Shown here piece by piece: positions 45,402 through 58,657 of a stretch of 64,000 bases of DNA. The position numbers were made by a program, and so were the translations under genes. The notes beneath the pieces were generated by a model. It saw only the letters and a list, made by a program, of their open reading frames with translations. It ran no database searches and had not been told where the DNA came from. This DNA comes from Petrosia ficiformis (Eukaryota; Porifera; Demospongiae; Haplosclerida; Petrosiidae): NCBI GenBank assembly GCA_947044365.1, contig OX345643.1, positions 3,800,001 to 3,864,000 of the forward strand. The letters are read 5' to 3'. The first letter of the stretch is position 1. Each line of letters opens with the position of its first letter.

Positions 45402-45702
45402 TAATTATAATTATAGTAATGTTTACTGTTTCTACAACTCCCAAGAATTGTAAGTGTATTGTAATAATACGTTTGCTATAATATTATTTATGAATGCAAG
45501 AATGATATAATTATATATCATATTACATAGCAAACTCAATACTAAATTTATTATAAATAATGTGAACTAACACATTCAATAGAAGTATGTTGATAACATC
45601 AATTGTAGTGGATGAAAAAATAATACAATTTATTATGGAGATCTAATTAAAAATAATATATTTTACAAATTAAAAAATGAAGAGTTGTAATTATATAATG
45701 AT
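45402..45702. other. Convergent intergenic region
   Basis: AT-rich 3' flanks of CAMKMT (+) and the ankyrin/CH gene (-). Nothing else was recognised. Confidence 0.4.
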
Positions 45703-48701
45703 TTATTTCTCTAACCATTTCAGAATACTGGTGAACATATTGTGAATAGCAGACTCCTGTAAATCGGCTAGATCTATAATAATTATAATAAAGTAATGAT
45801 AACAATTTAATCTGTAGCCTATATAGAATATTAAGGATGACTTCAGCTCAATCAAGGAATCATGAAAAGTAATGTATAATGTATAAGAATTATAGTGGGT
45901 TATATAAGGTTGTATGTTCTCATTCAATCATGAAATTGTTTGTATTCTATGGTTTAAGTATTATACTAGGTTTAAGTATTATACTAGGTTAATATAATTA
46001 TAATACTATTCTTTATATGATGAAACAACCAAAGCAACATTTCCATACTTTCAGAGTACATAGAATGGGTAGAGAGACATCAGTGCCAGTAATTATGTTG
46101 ATAAACTTGATAACTTATTAACTGTACTGCTACTGTAATCATATTGTCTGTGTGTATATTACCTCATTTCCTGCTAAACTATGAACATTGCCATTTTATT
46201 ACATTTTGTATACACAATGATGATAGATTTATATCCACTTCATTATTATTTTTCTATTAATATAACACACTGTTATTTTCATACCAGCTGGTTCAAAATC
46301 TCGAACACGTATTCCAATCTTTCTCATGAATTCGTAAGCAACTTTCCAATTATCTTGATAATGGAGTTTAAGTTTTGGAGTATGCTTATAACGAGGAGGT
46401 TTCTTTCCTGATACATTCTAATGAAAAAAATGTTTGATGTTATCAATTGTTATATAGATAGTGCTAATGGGATTATGTTAATTTGAGAAATACAATATGA
46501 ATACAATTTGAAAACTAGTCATATTATTGTGTGTGTGTCAGGGTTATTGGATTAAATCGTGTAATTGTGTGTATATACAATATGTATTCCATTTAATATT
46601 AAAAATACTAATTCATATGGAAACATTTTGATAAAATGTAAACATATCTGATTCAAAATTAAGTACCCCACTCGTTCCAATTAACAATTATTGACAAAAA
46701 AGGTGTATCGTTAAAAATAAAAGTTATTACTGGGCAGTGCTTCAATTAGAGAGGTGCGTAGTAATTCAACTACTGATGAACTTTTTTTTAATGTCAGTAC
46801 CATCTCAGTTTCCATGGCATTGATCAGTATTTCTACAGACTCAGTACTGTTATCACTATCATTGTTGCTGGCTAATGTTGTCAAGGGAAATGACAGTGAG
46901 CTTTCAAACTTTACTTAGTGTTATTACAAAAGTCACTTAATTGTAATGATTATGGTATACAATATTATTTTGAATAGGGGAGGAGATATGTGTATACATT
47001 CCTTTTATTAAGTGAAATACAGACATACATATTCGACTTAATTAACACACCTCTCTAGTTATTACACTGTCTAGCTGTGACTTTTGTAAATTTCTAAAAC
47101 ATACAGCATCACCAAATTATTTTTTTAGTTGTAAATCCAACTCTCAATTCTCTTGACAGCAGTAGCCAGTATAACAATGATATTGATATGTATAACATAA
47201 TAGCTTAGTAAACAATGTTTATGATATACATTTTCTCAGATATAAGAAATAATCATATAAGGTTCCAGATGTTGTTCTATATACTAAATCATGTTTTATG
47301 TACAGAAATACACAGTTATGTTGAATGTGAAAATGTATTTAAAATGGCTTTAAACGTTTGCTTTGGGGAAATAAATCTGAGTTTAGTCAACTATATTTAT
47401 CATTATACTCATTGATAGTTTATATAGTATTGTATTGTATACCACTTACAGCCAACACTAAGATGATAAGAATTCCATCCTCTAAAGACTTTGGTAGATT
47501 ATCCACTTGTGGCTTTCCCAAACATTTTAACTGATCATTTAGCCATTGTAAATAATTCTGGAGAGTGTAAGTTATATAGTCATTAATCAAAGAGTATAAT
47601 ATCATTATATAGAGCACTTGTATTATTAGTATTGTATAACAATAATGTGTATTATACTCATAATAAATAAAACTCATGATATTCCATAAAGAGCCATTGC
47701 AGAGGATCTTGAACTTTATATAATATTTCTAGAAAAGAATGTTTCATAGGCAAAGAAGGCTTTCGAGCTGAAACGTTCTTTTCAAGAAATATTTTATTGG
47801 GTGTTACGTAAAGTTATATATTCTCCACAAAGAATGATTTAAATTTCTCTTACCACATTATTGACAGGTAGAATAGATTTTCCTCTCTTACCAGTGAGTG
47901 CACCAGCCTAAAATAACAAACAATGATATTAATATTGTTCAAGTGAAGATAATTATTGTACCGATATGGAATTTTATTCCGATAAATCTGATAACTACTT
48001 TAGATATGTACTGAAAACTGATACTAATCCTTTATTACATTTACCTTCTTGTATCTGATTCACTCAATGATAATGAGTATTTTCTCAATAATTATGGCAA
48101 TCAAAAATAGGTTTTATGACATTAGAATCATAAGAAATGACATTATTAGTACACTTATTACTATAATTATATCGGTCACATCACTCAAAACTAGTTGATA
48201 TCAATTACTGACAAATTATTTATGTATCACTAATTAATGTACTAATTGATGTACCTTCCAAGCTTTGAATATTTTATTTTTCAAACTAAGACGATAAAAT
48301 TTCTGTGCATATGTATTTCCCTCAGCTAAATGCACTTCAGATTCATTTTTAGCTTGAATCCATGCATAAAATATTTCAGCCAATACAGCTATGGAAAACA
48401 ATTTTTAATAAAAAGATCACACATGTTGCAGTGAATATTTTTCACCTCTTCTACGTCTCAGCATCATCTGTTCTGCCTGCTGTCTCTATAATAAAATACA
48501 AATAAATATCAGGATTAATTTGTGTGTTGACCACTCACAGCTAGTCTGATTAATTGCACATCTTTCTTCCAGGCGGTAATTATTAGTTTTTCTAACATTA
48601 GTCTTCTTAACAGGTCAGCCTTTTCTTTCTTGGTATTCTGTGAATATGCACAATTTTATTATTATAATATTATGATGTAAGTAACTGTATGTATGTATGT
48701 A

Positions 48702-48732
<31 letters not shown>

Positions 48733-48889
48733 ATGTATGTGTATGTGTGTATGTGTGTGTATGTATGTATGTATGTATGTATGTGTGTGTATGTGTGAGT
48801 GTATGTATGTATGTATGTATGTATGTATGTATGTATGTATGTATGTGTGTGTGTATGTAGGTATGTATGTATGTATGTATGTATGTATG

Positions 48890-48923
<34 letters not shown>

Positions 48924-48941
48924 TGTATGTATGTATGTATG

Positions 48942-48975
<34 letters not shown>

Positions 48976-51900
48976 TGTATGTATGTATGTATGTACGTAT
49001 GTATGTATGTATGTATGTATGTGTGTATGTATGTATGTAATATGTATGTATGTAAAGTATGTCTGTATATTAAGTTATATGAATACATGTATGTATTTAT
49101 AAATGCATGTAATGTAATTATGTTAGAATGTATCTTACAGCTTGGTGGGGTGTCTCATATCGAATATCTAAAATTGTGTCCAGCCTAACAATAGGTTTAC
49201 AAAATATCGAGGGATATCGTTGATTCTTCATCCTTTGCATTACCTGTCGGGCTATTTTTGCACCATGTATACCCATATTTCTAGCCATTATAGGTCTGTC
49301 ATCATCGTCGTCTTCATCGTCAGAGCTCTCTGTAGATTCATAATCTGATGAGTCTTCATCAGAGCTACTGGTCAAACTGTTATCCTCATCATGATCTTCT
49401 TGTTCTGTTTTCCTATATTGTCTGTTGAGTACATGAGCATTAGTAGATCTAGAATCTGACAGTCGTATTTTCATTGTCATGGCTTCAATGTCATCCTCAA
49501 TTTGTTTTAATGTTGGAGATTCTGGAGGAGAATCTTGAAAATTTGCATGAGGATTGTATTTTTCTTGCAATTGGGTTAGAGGTTGTATTACTCCTTTTGT
49601 ACGAGCACTCGCTACTTTTGCAATAGGAGCTGATGGTAATCCTGTTTTCACTGGGGCTACTGGGGCTTGTCGCACTGGCTTAAGATGAGATTGTCCGTTT
49701 AATTTCTCAGGCTGAGATGAGTTAACTATAGTTGATTTTATGCTCTGAGCAGTGTGAGCATCCGGTTCTGTCTCTGTCTTTGTCTCACTGAAAGTCAACG
49801 TTTTGGGTGTTGGTAAATCAGATTTTGGAATCTGCATAGCCATCATAGAAGGGATTGGAGTTAGTTTTCTTTGCTCTGCAAGCTTTTTCTTTCTTCTTGG
49901 AGAGGGCCTTGCCTGGTCTTCCTCAGTAACACTAAACTGACTCTGTACCTTTGCCTTTTCTTCCAAACCTTTCAATGAGGTGTTCACCTGTGTTTTAGTG
50001 TGATCTTTTCCATTTGGTTTTGATAGTTTAGAGTTTTTCATGACTTTGGATTCTGAACCCAATAACAAAATATCATCATCATCTTCATGATCATCATAAG
50101 CTTCTCTACCCCATGAAGAAGATATGTGTAACTTTTGGTCTTCTTTTGGTGACAGCTGTGGTTTAATGACTTCACTCTTTCCTAGTAGATAATCTATTTT
50201 GGGTAGAGGTGGAGGAGTGGGAATGCTCCAATCAGAATGATAAGGATCGGCATTTGGTCGTCTAGGTTTACTGTGTGGATTATGAAATTTGGATTGTGGT
50301 AGATCTCCAGGTGATGTAGCACGCTTGCGAAGTAGTTTAGATATCCATTTTGATCCCCTTTTTTCGTCACTATCAGAAAGAATATTATAATCATAATCAA
50401 ATGGTGATTACTTCTTTACACAACAGTTACAGAATTATTATACAACTTACTATTTCTCTTCTAGTTGTCGTGCTGTTCTTTTGACCTGACCCAAATAACG
50501 CTTTTGGTCTTGTAATTGAGAAACTAATTGTCTTTGTTCTTCAAGTACAGAATCAAACGACCTCAAAGTATCATCAATCTCATCATTGCCTTCTTCGAAA
50601 AACTGGTGTCGAATTTCCTAGTGTATGTGTATGTACAAATAGTTTACATAGAAAGGGAGGAGGAATGTGAAAACACCCTGAATGTTTTAGTAATTATATT
50701 TATCACAAAATCATTTTAATGGTCTTTTTTGTTTGAGCTTCATTCAAAAAAATAAAAGTAAGTAAAATTGGTAATATATTTGACCTAATCTGAGTAGTGA
50801 TGTGGAAACAGCTAGTCATGCACGACATTGTTCAGTAACTGTCAGTACTGAACTGTTTACAAATTGAAAGTATATGGGAAGCAGGAGAAGAATAGGTAAA
50901 AAACATTTGTCAGCTTAATATTCCCACATCCCTAAATCTGAGTGTTAATTCCTTCTGAAAATTAAATTTACAAACATTTAAATTTACAATAAATTCAGAA
51001 GAAAGTATATAAGAGTGTTGCAGCAACTGCTAATGAAGCTGGGAATCATTCACTTCTGTGATCACAAGATACAAGTTGCTTCTCTAAGGTTTTGGGTTTG
51101 AGACAAACTTTGACCCCATTGCAAACATTCTATGTAAACACATTAAACTGTAATGCTTACAAAACTCAATTTGACTGTTATTATTATTTCCTATATACCT
51201 CTTCTTGTTCCTGCTTTTGTCTAATGGCCATGACTCTTTTCTTCTGTCTCTCTTCTTGTTCTTTCGCTAGTTTCTCTTCAAACAATTTTCTCTTCATGTC
51301 TGCTTCTGTCTTACGTGCTACACGTTTTGGACTATTTTGCATACTTCCAAGCTGCTCTATCTCATCTTTTTCCATTAAATCATGTATTGTCTGAATACAT
51401 AAATAAAGCATGTACTTTAAGTATCATTTTGTTATAATGGCCTGTAGGGTCATCTTTATGATTGCTTTCCACAAGGGTTAATGTAGGTATATTGATTATA
51501 TGTTTTGTATATATAGTTAAAGCAGTTATGTCATTCCAGGGGTTCATTTAATTAATGGGACATAATTACTACCATATATACAGAAATGTTAAAAAACATA
51601 CCACCCATTTGTTGTCAGATTCATGTTCGTTATCATCTTCAGTGATTGCATTTTGTTCAGACTGTTCACTCAATTCATCATACGCATCCTCATCAAAAGC
51701 ATTGACTGGCATCTACATTATATATATGCTATAGATAATTAGTGCATTCACTTTGCTAATGAATAATCTTGAATCATAACTTTATCAAATTCAGTATTTT
51801 TGTTTAATAAATTATAATCTAACCATGTGGGGTGGTGCATTCCTGAACTTGTCCATGATCTGAGCTGTGTTGTGCTTGCTTCTATGTAACTTGGATCCTG

Positions 51901-54568
51901 GTTGTTCGGGCTGAAACATTGAAGTTGGATAATTAATAAGACTGAAGATTGCCTATGTTTACTGGACTAGAACAAGGCAGTGGAAGCAATTCAAAAACAG
52001 GAGGGACTGATCTTAGGGACTAAAAGGCGCATGAAATGCATCATGAAAAATTCTAACACATTAATTATTTGTAATGTGTAGGTCCTAACAGTGTCTCTAA
52101 TGGCAGTCTGTTCCAAGTAAATAAAATGTTGAGATTGTACTGATAAGCTATTTAGTTCTTCATCATTACATAATAATAAGGTCATTCCATTGGAATATTG
52201 ATATCCATGAATCAACCATTAAAAGTCTGTGACATTTTAAAAAGTGAATAAAACACAAGCACATTAACAGTATTCCTGTATGTTAGGACATCTTACTACA
52301 TATCTTTGGCAGAGCAGCAAATCAGTGGTGCTCCAGTGCATTTAGATAACCAATTTGCTTCAGGAGTACTATAATTATTTTGGTGTCATGATATATGTCA
52401 CCTAAAAGGGAACACCTCCAAGCTATTTTGGAAACATTAACATCACTGTGACACTAGTCTCTGATCCCCTCTATAACTTCACTACTGGTAAACAATCATT
52501 GAAATATAAATAGCAAACAACTAGTAGCACTACTTAAAGTTGACAGTGTCTATAAGTACTATAAAAAGGGATCATTAATAGATAATATTTGTGTGTTACA
52601 TTCTAACTTAGCCATTTTTAGAACTTCCAGAAACATTAACAATCTTTCAGAGCTGTTCCTCTGGAAATAATTTTTTTTACAATTTGTTAATGTCATAGCT
52701 GAAACTCCCTGTCTCCTAACATCATAATGATGTTAATTTTTCCAAATAGTTTGTGGGTGTCACCTAAGCACTATAATATTATCTGTGTGGTAATAGGCAC
52801 TAGTGACTGACTCAATACACATTTGTCCAATGCATTGTCCATTCTTACTATATATTACGTTATTACTCACATTCACACTGCCATTAATTCTACTTTTCAG
52901 TAATCCTTTGGTGAAGTTGTCAAGATGAAGCACACACTTCAAATGGCCATTTTTACGAGCTAAGTCAACAGGCCGGTTTCCTTCAATATCAGACAGAGTT
53001 GGGTCTGCTCCACTTTCACATAATAGTTTTATAACACTAAAGAAGACAATATCAAACATAAAATTACAATATTCACTTGTAAATTATAACATAGAGCAAA
53101 TCAAAAAAAAAAAATTATGAACAAAAATATTATTGTTTTTAGTGTTCATTTATTCATGAAGTTACTTTTCAACTTATTTTTCCCCATTTCTTACCATTCT
53201 TTTATGCTGCCCTGTAGTAATTAGTCTCACAAGCCAGACTCTTGACTCCCGCATTGAGTGTAAGAGGCTGGCTTGTGAGACTATGTTGTAATAAGGGACG
53301 TTACATTTCCTAGCAAGATTCTTGAATTATTTGTTTGTCTCAATGTTAAACATACAAATTTGATAATTAAAAAAAGAACCAACACATTTAGTGTACATGT
53401 GATGTTCCTATGTGGAACTCTTAGTTCATTGGATCAAGGATGATTCTTCAGGCCATAACAATGCTTGATATCAAAGATGTTGACTCTTATTTTAATAGAT
53501 ACACTCTATAGACTTACAGTAAGTGCCCATTTTCAGCTGCATCATGAAGTGGAGTACTTTGATAATAATCCCTTTCATTTCCAGAGCATTCTTTCTGTTT
53601 CAATAACCACTGCAGTATTTCAATGTGACCTGAAAAAGTTTGTTTATAATTATAATTATTTTATATAGCAAGGGATTATAATTTTAGACATAATGATAAT
53701 GAATTTATACACATATCAACAAACCTTCTGCTGCTGCAAAATGCAGTACACAAGCACCCTCACTAGTTCTCATCCCACCAGGTGCTGTACCCAAACCAAA
53801 ACGAAACAAAAATTTAACACAATCAAAGTATCCATTTATTGCAGCAGCATGAAGTGGGGCAAGACCTTGATGATTGCCAACAGTCGGATCTCCTCCTCCT
53901 TTTTCAGCCAGCCATTTGATTACATTGATGTTACCTGCGTGAGCTGCATGGTAGAGTGGTGTTGATCCATTCTTATCTTTGGCATTAACTAACTTCATAG
54001 GTTGTTGATGGGTGCGAAAAGCAAACCCAACCATCCAACTAACAACTTCCAGATGATTTTTTGCTGCTGCAAGGTGAAATGGTGTAACTCCATTTTTGGC
54101 TACTACATCGATAGGAGCTCGGGCATCCATGGCTAACCACTGGACAACTTTTATTTGACCACTTTGTGCAGCCCAGTGTAAAGGAGTTGCAGAATTAATA
54201 TCCAAGTCGTTTGGACTGGCTTGAGTGCAAGTTAAAAGATATCTAAGACAATCCAAGTTGCCTGTTCCTGCAGCATCATGTGCTGGAGTAGCACCATTCC
54301 TTGCTCTGAATATTTCATCGCCATTTACCACTTTATTCTCAATGAGATAGATCAAAATAGAGATCTGTCCTTTCCTGGCTGCAACATGCATAGCTGTTAC
54401 ATCGTGCTCATCTCTAATAATTCCTCCAATAGTTTCAAGCGTGTAAATGAGGCAACCAACATGACCAGCACCTGCAGCTTCTAGTTGTGGGTAGCGTGTT
54501 TTGGAACATGTTGGGCACAGACCTTTACGAGCTGTCCTAAGGACACGACGGAGAGATGTGAAACTCAT
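45703..54568 (-). CDS. Espin-type ankyrin-repeat protein with C-terminal calponin homology domain
   Basis: Fifteen exons join without a phase break to 1182 residues: 53725-54568, 53518-53629, 52871-53036, 51824-51910, 51602-51712, 51199-51390, 50451-50617, 49139-50369, 48539-48637, 48446-48485, 48255-48388, 47854-47907, 47450-47557, 46285-46417 and 45703-45773. Residues ~40-360 are ankyrin repeats; ARNGATPAHDAAGTGNLDCL is strikingly espin-like, and espins bundle actin. Charged coiled coils (~441-560) follow. Next comes a long low-complexity region with an acidic run (~560-970). Three AW-containing helices (ITAWKK, FYAWIQA, IFKAWKAG; ~975-1065) are spaced ~33-35 residues apart like Sfi1-type repeats. 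A CH domain (YLQWLNDQLKCLG, NLPKSLEDGILIILVLA, NWKVAYEFMRKIGIRV; ~1080-1180) ends the protein. Vertebrate espins lack a CH domain. The combination suggests a cytoskeletal linker; its function is unproven. Confidence 0.82.
48685..49065. repeat. (TATG)n microsatellite
   Basis: About 370 bp of TATG repeats with TGTG variants in the intron between exons 8 and 9 of the ankyrin/CH gene. The long open frames across it are repeat artefacts. Confidence 0.97.
51440..51575. repeat. Partial copy of the CCCTATGATTGCT repeat
   Basis: GGTCATCTTTATGATTGCTT, CACAAGGGTTAA and AGTTAAAGCAGTTATGTCAT match the copies at 9640 and 10949. It lies in an ankyrin/CH intron. Confidence 0.55.
52397..52768. mobile_element. 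Inverted-repeat MITE-like element
   Basis: The left end GTCACCTAAAAGGGAACACC and right end GGGTGTCACCTAAGC are inverted, with about 65-bp imperfect arms containing TAACATCA and CTATTTTGGAAA motifs. A related arm lies at 24890-25005. It sits in the ankyrin/CH gene intron between exons 3 and 4. Confidence 0.55.
53222..53283. mobile_element. TAGTCTCG foldback, copy 3 (62 bp)
   Basis: TAGTCTCACAAGCCAG and its exact inverse flank a 30-bp centre. The 9-bp flanks TGTAGTAAT (53213-53221) and TGTTGTAAT (53284-53292) differ at one base. It lies in an ankyrin/CH gene intron. Confidence 0.75.
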
Positions 54569-54680
54569 TCTCCTCCTTGAACAAACAAATAGTGCAATAC
54601 GCCCAATATAGGCGGGGATGGTATATATATTTATTTAAAATAAAAAAAAAACTGCTTAGTCACGTGATCAACCGTAAACA
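54569..54680. promoter_or_regulatory. 112-bp gap between divergent start codons
   Basis: The ankyrin/CH gene (-) and sulfotransferase 1 (+) start codons are 112 bp apart. A TATATATTTATTTA stretch lies near 54629 and could serve either strand. CACGTGA near 54661 is an E-box-like hexamer. Confidence 0.45.
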
Positions 54681-55646
54681 ATGAAAGAATGCATGGCAGG
54701 ACTTATTTTGGGAGCGATTTGTACCTTATTCATTATTTTAATATATAATAGTTTCATTTCCTATTATAAGTCAAAAGGAGCTACAGGTATTGGTGGAACT
54801 CCAATTTCTAGTACTTCTGTTCCTCTTGTCAACGAGACAAATTTACTAAGAAGAACATTCCCGGAAGTGATTATTATTGGCGTTCGTAAAGGAGGAACAA
54901 GAGCTTTGATTGATATGTTAGACTCACACCCTCAAATAAAGTCTGGAAGAAAAGGTGAAATACATTTTTTTGATCGCTCTGAAAATTACAGAAGAGGTGT
55001 AGAATGGTATATAGGATGTATGCCATTTACTAAAGAAGGAGAGCTAACAATAGAAAAATCACCTAGTTATTTTATTACTCCTGAAGTTCCAGAAAGAATA
55101 TCATCAATTTCGAAAACTGTAAAGTTAATATTAATAGTACGAGATCCAGTGATAAGAGCTGTATCTGATTATACTCAACTGGACATGAAGAAATCTCGTT
55201 ATGCAAGAGAAAGACCTACTTTTGAGGAATTTGTTTTTAATTCCAATGGAGAAGTGAAGATCACTGTTAGTCCAATAAAAGTTAGTATGTATGATACACA
55301 TTATCAGAGATGGCTGAACTGGTTTTCAAGAGAGCAAATACTGATTATCAATGGTGATAAACTAATACAGAATCCAATTCATGAATTGGTCAAAGTGGAA
55401 AAGTTTCTACAAATTCAGTCATACTTCACACCAGATATTTTATATTACAACAAAACTAAAGGATTTTATTGTTGGAAACCTGAAAGGTCCAGCAGTGTTA
55501 AGTATAAATGTTTGGGTAGTGCTAAAGGTTTAATACATCCACAAATATCTGAGCAAACTATATCTAAACTGAGAGATTTCTTTAAACCACACATGAAGAT
55601 TTTTTGTAATTTGGCACATATTAATACCACTTGGTGTACCCTTTAA
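54681..55646 (+). CDS. Heparan sulfate glucosamine 3-O-sulfotransferase-like 1
   Basis: Intronless, 321 codons. Type II Golgi membrane topology: short N-terminus, membrane anchor ~6-26, lumenal stem with an N-glycosylation site (NET), then the catalytic domain. The PAPS 5'-phosphosulfate loop is GVRKGGTRAL (67-76). The EIHFFD block starts at Glu93, equivalent to the proposed catalytic base of HS3STs. EKSPSYF (125-131) follows, and IVRDPVIRAVSDY (152-164) is the 3'-phosphate loop. CW...CLG...KG near the C-terminus is the family's disulfide and substrate-side loop. It would transfer sulfate from PAPS to the 3-OH of glucosamine in heparan sulfate. It closely resembles the second copy at 61431. 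Confidence 0.92.
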   Translation: MKECMAGLILGAICTLFIILIYNSFISYYKSKGATGIGGTPISSTSVPLVNETNLLRRTFPEVIIIGVRKGGTRALIDMLDSHPQIKSGRKGEIHFFDRSENYRRGVEWYIGCMPFTKEGELTIEKSPSYFITPEVPERISSISKTVKLILIVRDPVIRAVSDYTQLDMKKSRYARERPTFEEFVFNSNGEVKITVSPIKVSMYDTHYQRWLNWFSREQILIINGDKLIQNPIHELVKVEKFLQIQSYFTPDILYYNKTKGFYCWKPERSSSVKYKCLGSAKGLIHPQISEQTISKLRDFFKPHMKIFCNLAHINTTWCTL

Positions 55647-55704
55647 TCTCAAATTAGTTTTTCTGTTAAACTTCATTTACATTCAAGTATTTTGGCTATA
55701 GGTT

Positions 55705-55914
55705 TAGTGATGCACCAACATGGATTTTTAGTCAGATATGATTTTAGGTATGTACTGATAATCGATACCAATCTGATATTACATCTACCTTCTGGATGTA
55801 CATTCGATGAAGTGGTGTGCACTTATTTGCAATATAGCTAACATCGCTCTAAATTATAATAATGGCCAATAATAACCAATGCCGGCTACTAACCCAATTA
55901 TTGGTGCATCACTA
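55705..55914. mobile_element. hAT-type MITE with TAGTGATGCACCAA ends
   Basis: TAGTGATGCACCAA at the left and its exact inverse at the right, 210 bp, non-coding. The 8-bp flanks are not clearly duplicated. A diverged related stretch is seen near 47960-48070. Confidence 0.65.
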
Positions 55915-56195
55915 TATTGGGAATGAGCAAATTTTGTGATTGCAATTGTTAATGTAAAAATTGTATTTATTTATTTATTTAAATTTATATTTGGTATATA
56001 ATTGCAAGTGCAGTATCACATACGAAAATATATCATTACTATGTTATAGTCACCGCGCTCTGTCTATAATGAGGAAAATAATACCACCAACAATGTGTTT
56101 TTGTCGTGTGTAACATTATAGATGTTGAACAGCATGCAAGCCCCGCCTCGTTAATTAAAACAACTGATGGGCGTTGGTTCATGCAAAAAAAAAAA

Positions 56196-58149
56196 ATGAA
56201 GAATTGCATACTTATTTGTCTTCACTGCTTGCTCTACAGACTGTTGCCATTGTGTATAGCCTTAAGCTTTGCTACAAGATTATATCCAGTATGGAATAAT
56301 TTTTATCAAGATTCTTGTTTGGTACCTAATGTTATCATGGGAGTTTGGGCTTTGAAGATTGCAGATTGCAGCTACTGCTATGAGATATCTCAAAATGTGC
56401 AGTTAGGACATAACGTTTCTGCACTTTATTTTATGGAAAATTTATCCTTCAAATCTCAACCTGTATTAGTGAAAGGTGCTTCTATAGATTGGCCAGCAAC
56501 TAATCACTTTTCTTTCAACTATTTCAAACACCTCTACCAGGAAAGGATTGCTAAAAGAGGACAACAAAGTGAACAAGATCAAATTACCATCAGTTACTTC
56601 ACATACAGGTCCTGTCTTTATACATTTGATGAATTCCTTAGTCTGACTGATGCTGAAGCACTAAATGGGAGCTGGTATATTAGTTGGTCAGTCAACATAA
56701 TTTATATTACATAGTTTAGATTGAGTTGCATGTGTGAAACAATACTTATGAAGATTGTTTTGAATTTTGTATTTAAGAATTTAATACTTAATTCTTTTAT
56801 CCGGCCTTAGTTGTGATCAGTTTCATTTAGTTACTCACAATGGCTTACAAAAATTTAAAGGGTTTTGAGTCATACATCATTATAACATCATAGGCAGTGA
56901 AACAGGAGGCCAGTGTCACTTGCCTCCACAAAATTCTGTTAGTTGGGGCTGAAATAGTTTATTGTCTTGCCCCACTACTGAAACGTAATTAGAGAACTGA
57001 TTATGAATTTGGTTACCTAAATTCTTTGTGTGGTTTTCCACATTAAATAAAACAAGAAAAGGAGCTTCTACCACAACGAGATTAGTGTTGTTTTAGTATG
57101 ACAATAATGACTACTTTTAGTTATAGTTATTTAGTTATAGTTTAATTAACTAAAATCATATTAGGCTTACTAAGATGGTTTTAGTTTTGGTTAACTAACA
57201 AGAAATGCCCATTATTGGCCAATTTTGTTTTAGTTAGTTATAGTTATTCAGTGCAATTGACCAGTAATTTAAAGAACTGAATGTCACAATACCTTACAGG
57301 GCTAAAAGGGGTCTTAGTTATAAGGCTAAAACAACACTAAACAAGAGACTCATGATTTCAGGGTGTGGTTAGACTTTGGGGTGTGGCTCAGCATTTCTCA
57401 TATTCAGCCCACCCCCAATTTTCAGATGTGTTCCTCCGCCTCTGAACATATGCATGTATTGCAAACATTTTTGTCTTAGGAACACTCAGGATCCTTACAT
57501 CAGGAGTGAACTACATAATCATCTTAGAGAGCCTGCTTTTCTTCCTCCCAATTCTTCAGAAATACATACCGCAGCAATCTACATGGGTACACCTGGACCA
57601 GCTGCTAGCATACATGTAAGCATCACATTATATACAATCACTTCAAACTTATAATGTCATAAGCCAGACTGGTTATGCCCTAAGTGAAGTAATTACATGT
57701 AGCTCTATGTGTGAAATCTTTAATAAGTCTATTACTACTAATATAATGTTGATCATAATTCATAATAAACTTTGTATACTAGTACTTCTGATAATGATAC
57801 ATTGTGAATGGTAGTAGCAGTCTATGTCATTTACAATAAATAAATTATAATAATATAAATTGATTATTCCAGATTGATTCAGTGGGACTGCCTACTTGGC
57901 AGGCTCAGTTATCTGGTACAAAAACATGGACATTAATACCTCTTCCAGAATGTGAACATAAATGTGATTCTATCAACATTACTGTTGAGCAGGGAGATAT
58001 AAGTAAGTTCTTTTGGTAATACTGAAAGCAATCAAATTTGTATCTTTTTATATGATTACATAGTTGTTGTTGACAATCATAGATGGTACCACTCTACTCA
58101 TGTACATGAAGGTAGTATTAGTATCAGCTATGGAACAGAATTTGTATGA
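56196..58149 (+). CDS. JmjC-domain (cupin) protein with signal/anchor sequence
   Basis: Exons 56196-56674, 57480-57615, 57873-58002 and 58064-58149 join in frame to 276 residues. Start ATG 56196 (MKNCILICLHCLLYRLLPL) is preferred because it gives a signal-type N-terminus; ATG 56181 is also in frame. Residues ~85-95 carry the JmjC-entry motif QPVLVKGASIDWP. The double-stranded beta-helix follows: PAASIHIDSVGLPTWQAQLSG (metal-ligand HxD as H-I-D), TKTWTLIPLP, EQGDIIVVDNHRWYHSTHVH (second His) and SISYGTEF. The family uses Fe(II) and 2-oxoglutarate for hydroxylation or demethylation. A secretory-pathway location resembles JMJD8-type proteins rather than histone demethylases. The substrate is unknown. 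Intron 1 holds a MITE. Confidence 0.8.
57082..57340. mobile_element. TTAGTGTTGTTTTAG-family MITE
   Basis: Ends TTAGTGTTGTTTTAG and its exact inverse CTAAAACAACACTAA. The interior is rich in TTAGTTATAGTTA motifs. It lies in intron 1 of the JmjC gene. Related copies: 7990, 10430 and 11765. Confidence 0.7.
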
Positions 58150-58657
58150 CAAGTAATGTTTCTGGTATTGTTAATTATGCAACTGGTTTAATAATATTTT
58201 ATTTATTGTGCATATATATATATCATCTAATCAAGTTATTATTATCGAAAGAATCATTCTCCATGCACTGGACATAGTTATATCAACTAATGCTTAATAC
58301 CACTATATATATTATTTGACAAAATGACTATGTACATTCAATTTTCCGTTATAAAGCTATAATTATATAATGAATATGAATACTTTTCATAGTCGAAATA
58401 TTAATTTTATGAACATGATTCTCGAAATAACAAATGAATAATAAATTATGATGATGAATCATCAGTGCTGTGTCTATCTATAATAATCATAACTTCAATT
58501 TCAACAACCACTCTATAGTTTATCTGTATACTTGCCTATAAACAGAAAGATATAAAATTGTGAATGACAGGACACACTGTATGAAACCAATTCCAGTTTG
58601 CTTAATGTGCATGTGTTTTGATGCTTGTTTGCTCTTCATGGTATGTTTTCATTCTTA

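Noticed and set aside
45703..54568. Two separate genes (ankyrin and CH)
   Set aside because: Every exon boundary between them keeps GT/AG and phase, and no start or stop interrupts; one gene is the simpler reading, though unproven.
56106..56195. Upstream extension of the JmjC frame
   Set aside because: It begins with GTG, not ATG; the downstream ATG gives a signal-type N-terminus.
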